This document shows, in pieces, positions 22,730-33,400 of a DNA stretch of 64,000 nucleotides (positions are counted from its first letter, which is position 1; each line of letters opens with the position of its first letter). The stretch comes from Ctena decussata (taxonomy: Eukaryota > Mollusca > Bivalvia > Lucinida > Lucinidae). The stretch covers positions 25,379,899 through 25,443,898 of the forward strand of contig OZ022512.1 of NCBI GenBank assembly GCA_963989385.1, written 5' to 3'. The translations under genes were made by a program, and so were the position numbers. The notes under the pieces are model-generated. The model worked only from the letters and a program-made list of their open reading frames with translations, made no database searches and had not been told where the DNA came from.

Positions 22730-23413
22730 CAGGGTTCAATCTAGGCTGCGTTTTTGTGCCAATGGAGCGCTTTGAATGTCCTTGGCCCGTTTTTGAAAAT
22801 CCAATGTGCCGGACTGGCACGAAATCCAGTGCATCAGCGCTTTTTCGATTTCGTTGTGCGTCGGCATAACTTATTTTTTAGCAGTATAGCTTTAGCGAGT
22901 CAGTGTTAGAAGATGCTTTCCGCAGTATTGAAAATGAGCGCACAGCAATCCGACAACTCAGAAAGAGTGACAGGTAGCCAGATACAGATTTATTCGAGGC
23001 ATTAACGAATGAGAGGGAAACCAGCTATTCTAAACATGTCAGCAATCTCGCAAACACAGAAATGAATTGGTGATTTCTTTTCTGTTGACGCCGCGGAAAT
23101 TCCACCAGTAAGCGAGAACGAAGAAATCGGAAGACCCCAATCAGAAAAAGAAATGGTTGAAAAAGCTGAGAAATCCTTTGCAAATAATTTCAAAATGAGA
23201 GGCTACAAAAGCTTTTGTCAGGACGATGCGAAAAATCTGTATACTGCAAAACAAAAATAACGCTATTTACTGCTGTTCTATGGTAAGTTAGAAGTAACTG
23301 GGTGTTCAAAATGCCAAAATCCTGGTTATTTGGTTGTAAAAAAAGTGCTGGCCCTTTTTCAAAATATTGATAGGCCACTGGCCCATTCTGACAAATTTCT
23401 AGATTGAACCCTG
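22730..23413. mobile_element. hAT-like element with 15-bp TIRs, 684 bp
   Basis: Perfect inverted ends CAGGGTTCAATCTAG and CTAGATTGAACCCTG. No flanking duplication is evident. Plus strand 23048-23260 has a protein-like open stretch of about 67 codons (with IGDFFSVDAAEIPPVSENEE and AEKSFANNFKMRGYKSF), perhaps a remnant of a captured or transposase-coding exon. I cannot identify it. Confidence 0.65.
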
Positions 23414-23775
23414 CCCGTCACACTGGACAGATATATTCACTTCTGTGTCATGGTTTACATGCCTGCCACTCTAGGATCATCTCAGAGGTATCATTGGACT
23501 GCAGTTATAGAAATGTCAGGGGAATGGGAAGAAACATGTTTACATAAAAATGTGGTTCTTCACAAAAATGCAACATCAGAAAAATCAAATTGCATTGCAT
23601 TCCAACATCTCAGAGCAAATATTGAAAGCACAGTACTCAAAATTTTGCAGTTACATGTATATTCAAAATAGATTCAGGTGAAGAATCTTCCAGTTATAAT
23701 GCAATTTCTATACCTCGATCGAAGTATATAGCTCAATTGGGCTGTATAGCTCCATTTGAGCTTCTCCCTAACCTG

Positions 23776-24341
23776 CCTAAACATTTCCGCAGAGGCAACT
23801 TTACTTAAAATATCAAACTACAGACATAAAAGATGGTAGATATATGGAAAAAAGACCATAATTGGTGTTGTTTATGGATCCCAAAATTTATCTGCCACGA
23901 GCAATGAGAAACATTTTTTAAGTGTAAGTTGGCATGGGCATAGAGACCTTGTCATTTTGGGAAACTTGTCATCTGAAAATTGATTGGGCAAATCTTCATG
24001 CAAGCTGACTGTTCTGTCTGGTCCTGAAAAGTTTCTTATATCAACATTGCGCTTTCTTAAAAGACACGAAAAAAATTGGCCCTTTTTCTTACCACTCGAC
24101 CCTAATATGATGAACAGTATAGAGTGTGTTGGTAAACTCGGCAATAGTGTTCATGTTCTTATATTCTCTCAAACTTTAAAACAGTTGATCAGTACTGAAA
24201 ATTCTCAGGAAATACTTGACAGGGACAAGGCAGATATGAATCAGACCTGGGGTAATCGTAATTAATAATTGTAATTATCTGTAATTAAATACAATTTTCA
24301 AAGTAATCATATGTAATTGTAATCATGGTTTGGCTCAAATA
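23776..24341. other. Non-genic stretch; start of another repeat
   Basis: No exon is recognised. From about 24243, CAGACCTGGGGTAATCGTAA resembles the left terminus of the element at 27528 (CCAGACATGGGGTAATCGTA). It probably marks a related element that was then hit by the TA-flanked insertion at 24342. Confidence 0.45.
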
Positions 24342-25581
24342 CACTGGAGCGCTGTTATACCGCGGAAATCGGTATAACGGGGTTGTCCTGTGTCGCCTAT
24401 TATTTTTCAACAGATTGCGGATTTTTCGGCGGTTTCCGTCGGTGGTCACGACATTATAATAGAAAATAACCGTTAAGATTAATTGGGTTGTTTACATGAT
24501 TTTAATCAACAGCGTGTCAAAAGTTTAAGTTATCACAGACAATCAAAGCGTCAGTTGTCTTGCCAAGGTGGGAACACTGGTCATTGTTTTTAGAAGACTT
24601 CGATAATTGACGCATATCACGTGTCATCAATTTTGGCCAACAGCGAAGGTGACTTAGGTCACCTCATATATACAAGCCGACACTCGGGGGGGGGGGGGGA
24701 AAAGGCTGTGCGTAGCAGTCACTGATTACTTCCAAAGAAAACATTATAAAAGAATTTTATAAATGGAAACAAAACAACAACAACAAAGCTGAAATCCGAT
24801 TTTGGTTATCTGTAGGCTGATTTGAGGTTTTTTGGCGACGTCAGTACTCGCGCAAATAAGTATTTTATTGCAGTGTTCTCCCCAGAAATTTCAGAAGGCA
24901 TGTCGTTTATAGCACAAAAATCAGATTTGACTTGTTGATCAATTTTTAAAATCCTTAAAATAGCAATGTTTTGTCAAAATTAGCCTAAATTTACATAATA
25001 ACTAATTTAATGATGATCCTTAATGCATTTAAAAAAAGTTTACTGGCTAAAAATGAAAATAATAGCACTTCAATATTTTTTTATTGGAAATTAAGGTAAG
25101 TTGCAAAGGTAATTTGAAGAGGAAGGCATGTTGCAAGCGACATGCCTTAATGGTCTGGGGAGATCCCTGTATTGGTTCGAAGGTGCCTTTTTGCAAGTGT
25201 ATATACAAGGGAATTAACTCGAACAAGTCTACTTTTTGCTCAATCGGACATCCTCGTCAATATAGGTTTAATTCAGGGTTCGGAATTACTATGGTACTTT
25301 CGCTTTGTAAATGGTTTTCAACCGTTTTGCAGCGCATTTTTCACAATAAGTTAGAACATAGGGACTGAAAGGCTACTTCAGCGATGACCTTCGTTGGGTC
25401 AGGTAAGCAGTAAACATGTCTATCTACCTTGTTAGGGCTAAATAAGCGCAACGAACATGTAAACATGGGGTTTTCATAAGTGGGTGGGGTATTTCCGAGA
25501 AGATCGTTATAACGCGTGATCACTTATAACGCGGTCCAATTTTCTGTCTCCCGACACCCCCGTTACAGGGGCGCTCCAGTG
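24342..25581. mobile_element. Pogo/Tigger-like non-autonomous element, 1240 bp
   Basis: Inverted ends CACTGGAGCGC (24342) and GCGCTCCAGTG (25581), with TA on both sides (24340-24341 and 25582-25583). Subterminal TTATACCGCGG and CGCGTTATAACG motifs are typical of pogo/Tigger-like ends. A G13 tract lies at about 24687-24699. No transposase reading frame is present. Superfamily assignment rests on the termini. Confidence 0.8.
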
Positions 25582-25583
25582 TA

Positions 25584-27133
25584 CATGTAATGTAATGATT
25601 ACAATAACTGAAAATATTTTGGCTGTCATTATAATTACTTTCAAATACTTTTTAAATACATAAAAATTTGTCTGTTTACTAAGAAAAGTCTGTTTACTAA
25701 GAAAATTTATTCATCTGTTTATTCATCTGTAGAAACTAACTGATGAATAATGGCTTATTTTAATTCAGATTAGGCCAAAAACAAAATATTTAATGTTTCC
25801 CCTTACGCAACCGACCGTAAAAATCATAGCGACCGGAAAATATTTTTTCGGATTTCAAAATAAAAATAAAAATTTTGTACCTTTGTGCTGAGTACAAAAA
25901 AAAATCTGGGTCTTCAGAGCTCTAGCTAAAGGTGTTTCAGATGAAAAACGCCAGCAGTACAAAACTAAAGTGTCAAAAATACCAGTGTCTATTCTAGGAT
26001 TGAAAAAATAGGGAGGATTTTCAACAGAGAAAAGGTATAACTCACACTAGTAGCTCTAAAATTTGGCTTAAACAATTGTACCTAGTATTTTAGCTATAAC
26101 TTAGTATCAATGAGTACACACAATGCTTTTAGATATCATTTAAATCTATTTTTATGAATAAAATAAAGAAAATAATTCCCCCCTTCTGCTAAGAATTAGG
26201 GGGGAATTGTCAGAAATGTGGGTGAATCCCCCAATCCCCCTCTCTAGAATAGACACTGTGAATACTTCCACTAAAACAGGATTATCTATTATAAAAACGA
26301 ACGGCAGCGTCTTAACTGTATGTTTGGAGACAAAAGAATCAGTCTGGAATAAAGGAGACAAAAATGCGCTCAACCGCCTTTGATAAGACTGGCAAAAGTT
26401 TTCGGCCTGTTTGGGACAAAACGTCCAGGGACAAATCGTCCCTGGCGCGAAAAGTCTCGATACCAGTGGGATGGTGGAAACGCTAGACTGTTCATCTGAC
26501 TGTTTTGGTCGTTACTCGGGCAAGTCCTCTGAATCATCATGTAACTTGTGTTTATATGGATTTTAAATGAATTAGATAACAAAAATCCTGTCATGGGCTT
26601 CAAAGCAGAAAAAAAATGATGATAGTTTTTTGGAATCTGGTTTATACCATTTAATCTCAGTCATTGAAGACAAGTCTTTTAGTCATTCAGACTCTTTTTA
26701 CTTCACAAAATTCAGTAAGATAAGATGTATCTAATACCAGCTTTTTTAAAATGAAAATGGGTTGTTTCGCCCTGGGTAATAGCCGAAACCAACAGATGGG
26801 CCAAAACTTTGCCATGTGCATCACACAGGAATAAGTTTTGGGAAACATTTGTCCAAAAATTGTGACAAAACACACCCGAGAAAACCCTGTGGAGCTGCAG
26901 ATAAGGTCTGTCTTACAGTCTATGAGATAATTGTACTTATTTTGTAATTTTTGTTGCGACGCTTGATTTGAAATGTCTCGGTGTGTCCTTATGGATAAAT
27001 ATATAAAATTATTATTTCAGAATTATCAGCGACACCACTACTTCTTATCCTGAGCACACAAAAGTGGGGGGGGGGGGGGGGTGGAAAGCAATTGAGTTCT
27101 TTAAGACTGACCCTTTTGAATATTTTATTGCAG
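25584..27133. other. Non-genic stretch upstream of the first visible tra2 exon
   Basis: Contains inverted CAGTGTCTATTCTAG and CTAGAATAGACACTG arms (about 25983 and 26246), a GGGACAAAACGTCC/GGGACAAATCGTCC segment near 26405, and a G16 run at about 27066-27081. It presumably lies within tra2 intron 1. The first tra2 exon was not found here. Confidence 0.5.
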
Positions 27134-27309
27134 GATAGGGGATCAAGATCTTCTTCACATGGATCAAAGCATCACTCACCAACTGGATCAGTGAAATCTG
27201 AAGGCTCTAAACATTCAAGGTCAGAGTCTCGCTCAAGGTCACGATCATATTCTAGATCAAGGTCAAGATCACATGGAAAACACTCGAGGAGAAGGAGGTC
27301 TTATAGCAG
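27134..27309 (+). CDS. tra2 exon 2: RS domain 1
   Basis: Acceptor TTGCAG, donor GTGAGA; enters in phase 0 and leaves after two bases of a codon. Encodes [15 protein letters not shown], then [20 protein letters not shown] and further Arg/Ser dipeptides ending RRRRSYS. The upstream frame stays open but without Tra2-like sequence, so the true start is in an earlier exon. A G16 run lies about 50 bases upstream. Confidence 0.93.
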
Positions 27310-27458
27310 GTGAGACACAGGGCTCCAGTTAAAGTTTAGTTTTGAGGATAATTCAGAGATTCTTTTGCTTATTTCTCCAGAGCCCAAGGTAAGAGGGAGT
27401 ATTTGGTGATAATTAGGGATAATTTTTGTTAATTCTGGATAAAAACATAAGTTGTGAC

Positions 27459-27489
<31 letters not shown>

Positions 27490-30400
27490 ATCTGAACCGT
27501 CTCTATGAGACGGTTCAGATGAGGGGTCCAGACATGGGGTAATCGTATTCTGTATTCTTATTCGAATACTATTCAAATACATTTTCTGAGTATTCATAAA
27601 GTATTCTGTATTCGTGGATTCCTTAGAATAAAAGTATTTGTATTTGTATTCGAATACATTGCAAATTTCATGTATTCATGAATACTTTTATGAATACATT
27701 ATGAATACTTTGGCCCATTTTAAGGAAACATTGATGCATAAAATCACATAAATAATGGGATTGATGTGACTAAAGTCCAAGAATGCTAGTGTAGGAGACT
27801 ACACCTCAAAGGTAAATACAGTACATTTTATTAAAAGAGATCAAAGAATATTAATTTTATTAATTGATTGCTTTGATGCTATAGAAAAAGTATTCAATCA
27901 AAATGACAAGCATTTAATTATTATATGTTTACCACTTTTTAAAGTGTTTTTATTATAATAAGTTGTATAAGAGGTGTGAAAAGCAGAAGAACATATATAC
28001 AGTATACTTCAGTTGTTCTTCATTAGTTCTTTGTTCAGAGATATTTGTGCTATCTAAAATTCTGATGTATTCTTAGATGTATAACCATATGTTCTCTTAT
28101 GCCACCTGCGTGTGGCCTGAGAATTATTTCCATTGAATAAAGTTCTGTTCTGTTCTGTTCTGTTCTATGAGGAAATTTCATGAAAAGTGCTTTAAAATGC
28201 CTGCTAAAGTGTTTGAACATTTTGAGATTTTCAGTGGTATCCGAACCAGTACAGACTACATCCAACTCTGATTTTATTTTCATAACTTTCTGTAAAAAAA
28301 TTTAGTTTTTGAACCATAATTGAAAACCCTGATCATATGCTGCACTCTACAGTGTTTGATCTTGGTTAACACTGTTAGTCAAGATCTCTTTTATGGCACT
28401 AGGCATCATTAGGTTAAACTTCCAAGATAGCAAATATAATACCTATATGACATCTTTCAGTAGATTGCCCCAGGACAGTATTAAATAGGTTAAGGCACAG
28501 AACTGACAACTAAGCCATGCCATACCTGTACAATTTTTTGACACTTGTTTCTCAAAAATTACAATACACAATTATGATCCCATCTTAATTTCAACCAAAC
28601 ATAATTTGAAATAGAGATTAAAATCACAACAAATGCCCAATCTCATACCATTTAAGAAACCCTGTCCAGACACTGCCTTTAAAATGCTGAAGAAATTAAA
28701 ATGCCATGATTACTTTGAATTTAATGCAATTTAGAATTAAAATGACTAATAGTGTAGATCCAGATCAACTGGCTTCTGGAGAAGCCATCTGATCAGGATC
28801 TACACTGTTGCAAGGTGGGATATATTTAGATTCAACAGGTAAAGGTTTAATTCATTGTGTTTTCTGTTGCAAGATATCAAGTTGTACCGTAGAAATATAA
28901 GGTTTCTAGAATGGATATGAAGATATCTAGGACAGGTCAAAAGAAAGAATCTTGTAATCAAAATTATCTTTATGTAGTAAAATCTCTGGACTACTAGAGA
29001 TATGAAAGCTCAGCATAAACTATAGGTTAAAGAATTTCCATTTTTATTGAAAAGTATTCAAAAGTATTCGAATACATTTGCAAAGTATTTGTATTTTTAT
29101 TTGAATACATTCATAAAAAAAGTATTTTTATTTGTATTCTGTATTCTTAAATTGCAAAGTATTTGTATTTGTATTTGAATACTTTTGAAAGTATTCGACC
29201 CCAAGTCTGGAGGGGTCACAACATATGGTTTCAATGAGAATTAAAGAAAATTATCCCTCAATTATCATCAAATACCCCTCTTATCTAGGACTCTGTTCTC
29301 ATAATAATTTACTTAATTTAGAGATTCTTTTGCTTATTTCTCAGCAGAAAACAAACATTGTGACCCCTCATTAGAACCGTCTCAGTGAGTCGGTTAAGAT
29401 GAGAGACACAACTTATGTTACAAAATACATACGTTATGATCCTTCATTAGAACCGTCTCAGCAAGACGGTTCTAATTAGTCACAACATAAACTTTGGTAG
29501 AGAAATAAGCAAATCTCTGAATTATCCTTATTACCCCTTATTGACTGGATCACTGTCCACACTATATTATTATTTCAAATAATGCTAATTATTTTGGCCC
29601 ATCATCCATTTCTTCATTTGACTCTCCTTTGTGGCTGTGCATAAAACTACATCAGTGCTCCAGATATGAAGGAGTAACAGGGATAAGTTTTAATATTTTT
29701 CCTTAAAAACTTATGTTGTGACCCACCTTTAGAACCGTCCCGCCGAGACGGTTCTAAAGAGGGGTCACAACATATGTTTTAGTTCAAAAATAAGAAAACT
29801 TATCTTTAAATTATCCTTAAATCCCCTCTTATCTGGAGCTCTGAATTACATGTATACTTGAAACCATTAAAGATGCAAGTGTTTACTTGTCATGTTTTCT
29901 TTTGCCTTTTGTCCGGCAAGGTTTTCGCGACAGTTTAGCTTAGGTTCAGTTGTCTAAGAAAAAAATTGAGGGTAAAATTGTTAAAATCAACAAATTTTAA
30001 TTTTAAGCATTCATGAAATTAAGGTTCCGTCTATTTTTAGAGACAAGATCTGCAGTATGATGCCTTAAATTAAAAACGTGAAAATAAAAATTGCTTCTGC
30101 AGGTGCAATTTTAACAAGTTTAACATAAAACAATTTTTGTAAAATTTTCAGACATTTTGAGAATCGTGCAAAGGTTCAAATAAAGCAATCTGGAGAAAAA
30201 TGCGTATGAAATCTCTCCTAACACTTCACATTTGTGCCAGTCTTTACCTAAAAACCCCTACCCTTTTCAAGCACTTCCGGTTTACAGAGTAACTTTTATG
30301 GGCATTTACGCAGGCAGTATTTCTTGAATTTACATCAAAACGACATGTATGCAGACTTTGGATCAATATTGAAAGCATGGAGAAATTTAGCCAAAACACG

Positions 30401-33400
30401 TACAGATAAATGTTACTCGAAAACATTCATGAAACATCAGTTTCGCTTTTGCCTAAGTAAAAGTAAGATTTATATCCCTTTATATGCAATGCAATCCATA
30501 TTACTTTGACCATTGTCAGTAAACCACCAGTGTTGATGTTAAACACTAATTAGCTAAACACCCTGGTTTCCTTCATAAAAAGGGCATTGCTGGCATAAAT
30601 CCGTACGTGGTCCAAACCGGAAACTTGCGTTTTTACTGGCTTCAAGTATACATGTAGTTGGTTTGCTGCACCCCTTCCTGAAAGAACATTCTGATCAGGG
30701 TCTGCCCTGTTGTAGTTTGCCATTTCACCAAAATTTAATGTTTCGTGGAACAATTCAGGACAGAAAAATTCCAGTTGTGTACTTTAAGCTTTAGAATTGC
30801 AACCGGTAAGCTGTCTTTTATGCAGTAATAGTTAGTTAAGCATAAAGAAGTTTAATAACCTTGTGGGTTGATATCTGATTTTATACAGTTTAAGTGGGTG
30901 TGGTGGGAAAGGCACCAGTTTGATATATGAGCCGCGACGTGAGAAAACCAACAATGTGGCTGTGCGCCCAGCGCAAACTCAGATCAGCCTGGGTATCCGC
31001 CCAGTCCGATCAGATTCTTCGTTTTGCGCTTAAAGGGTAGCTAAGGGTCTTAGCTACCTCCATGCGGACAGCGAAGACTCTGATCAGACTGGGCGGATGC
31101 CCAGGCTGATCTGAGTCTGCGCTGTGCGCACAACCACATTGTTGGTTTTGTCGTGTTGTGGCTCATATATTCTTATGGTTTGGAACTAAAGTAGTAAGAT
31201 TTCCCTTTACAATAATAGTGTTCCTTCTGATTTCAGGTCCAGAAGCAGAAGTCGACGACGCTATTCTAGGTCCCGATCCCGCAGTCCATACAGACGCTCT
31301 TCTAGGAGGTAAGTTGTACCTTACCGCAAATGCTAACCAGAGCTCTAGATAAGAGGGAGTATTTGGTGATAGTTAGGGTTAATTTTCGTTAATTCTTCAT
31401 TAAACCATCTGTTGTGACCTCTCATCTAAACCGTCTCGTCAAGACGGTTCAGATGAGGGGTCACAACATATGGTTTCGATGAGAATTAAGAAAAATTATC
31501 CTTAATTATCATCAAATACTCCCTCTTATCTAGAGCTCTGCTAACAAAAAAGACACAGATTAGAGTCCTTGTTGACAAGTATATGAAACATTCTGATCAG
31601 CCTGCAATAATGGACAGCCTGATACAGTTCTTCTGTATATTTGATAAGAATGTCACCATGACAGAGCATTTTGAAGGTTATTCAGATTTCAAAGCTCTTC
31701 CTTAAAACATTAAGAAAAATTGTATCTTGATACATATTGTATCAAGAAGCAAGTATGGTTATGTATTATGTATCCTATTGTGACCTCTTATAATTTCTGG
31801 TGTTTGGACTTGGCTAAAATTTTATGATCGAGCATTGGTTTATAAAATTGAGTAATTATCGAATATCAAGATCGTTAGAATCATTTTCTATGGACTTACT
31901 TCCAGCTTCAAAATAGCATTAATTGTGCTGTACAGTGCTCCACAGTATATACATATAAAAAGGTGATACATCGATTACCGTTATAATCCTATAAAACACC
32001 CGGGGGCATAGTATCTTGCAAAAGGGGGTGTTATTTGGAGCCTAAAGTGTAGTAAATCATCCACTGCTAAAATATCTCTAATAAGCAATATAAATGGGAT
32101 AGGTCTCTTCAAAGGAAGTAATTCTACTAGTTTTGTTAGGGGTCAACTCTTAAAGGGAAGAATTTGCTCCTCTAGGAGCAAATCTTATCCTCTAAGAATA
32201 GACCTCATTTCAGAGAGCTACCTTATCCAACGAAGCAAACAGGAGTTTATGCACCATAATGTTACATTATTTTCGGAAAAGGGGCAGGGGGTCTTTTATA
32301 AGGATTAATTGGGTATGCCATTTTTGATTGATTAAGCACTCTTTTGCTGCAAATGAGTTATGATCGAGTAACCTTAACTGGCAAACTTCTAATAATTTGT
32401 ATTCTTTTCAGATCCAGAAGCAGAAGGTGAGTGAAATGTAGTATTTTCTTTAGTTTGTATAATAAATGCCCATAGTGGACACTTCAACAGTAAGAAATAC
32501 TTCTTGAGCTGTGACATAATGAAACCGACAAAGTGGTATGTGCGCCCAGCATAGACTCAGTTCAGTCTGGGCATCTGCCCAGTTTGATTTGAGTCTTTGC
32601 TGTGGGTATGGACTTAGCTCAGACCCGTAGCTAACCTTTAAGTGCACAGCAAAGACTTTGATCAGTCTGCGCGGATGCCCAGGCTGATCTGAGTCTTAGC
32701 TGGGGCACATGCCACTTTGTTTGTTTTGTCGTGTCGAGGCTCACTTATTGCCAATATCCAGAGCTCCAGATAGGATTGAGTCTTAAGAGACAATTTTTGT
32801 TCATACCCTACAAAACAAACGTGTGTTTTGACCCTTCATAGAATCACTTCAGTGAGGTAGTTATAACAAGGGTTCACAGCCTGTGTGTGTAGGTAAGAAA
32901 TGAGCCACGACACGACAAAACCAACAATGTGGTTGTGCACCCAGCGCAGACTCAGATCAGCCTGGGCATCCCCACAGTCTGATCAGAGTCTTCCCTGTCC
33001 GCATGATGGTAGCTCAGACCCTTAGCTACCCTTTGAGCTCTTAACGAAAAGTCTGATCAAACTAGGCAGTTGGCAGTTGCCCAGGCTCATCGGAGTCTGC
33101 CCTCAGCCGGGGCATCCCCCCAGTCTGATCAGAGTTTTCCCTGTCGGCATGATGGTAGCTTAGACCCTTAGCTACCCTTTGAGCTTTTAACGAAAAGTCT
33201 GGTCAAACTAGGCAGATGCCCAGGCTGATCTAAGTCTGCGCTGGGTGCACAACCACATTGTAAGTTTTCTCATATTGCGGCTCAAATAAGACAAAAATCT
33301 CACAGAACTATCCTGAAAACACAGCCTAATATTTGAAAATATAGATTTGTCAGAAATGTGCATTCAGGTGTCATATTTATATGAGCCACGACACAACAAA

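Larger units (their letters stand above)
21392..23775. mobile_element. DNA transposon with ~65-bp TIRs, itself hit by two others
   Basis: Left TIR starts CAGGTTAGGGAGAAGCTCAA at 21392; the right TIR (about 23711-23775) is its inverse at roughly 85% identity. Aligning the two shows that the left TIR is interrupted after position 21423 and continues at 22499 (CCCAATCGAGCTATATACTT, matching the right arm). The interruption is the CAGGG element at 21424-22498. A second CAGGG element occupies 22730-23413. The remaining interior has no transposase frame. Class unknown. Confidence 0.75.
27378..29295. repeat. MITE-A copy split by a transposon
   Basis: Left half 27378-27527 (CAGAGCCCAAGGTAAGAGG to the central ACCGTCTC...GAGACGGT palindrome and AGGGGT) and right half 29211-29295 (AGGGGTCACAACATATGG to the CTCTG end). 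The element at 27528-29210 lies between them, with AGGGGT duplicated. The left arm carries a run of 30 C at 27460-27489. Confidence 0.85.

Noticed and set aside
22933..22976. ATGAGCGCACAGCAATCC... ending ACAG before GTAGCC as a tra2 first exon
   Set aside because: It leaves one codon base, whereas exon 2 needs phase 0; with that phase exon 2 starts with a stop. It also lies inside a CAGGG-ended transposon.
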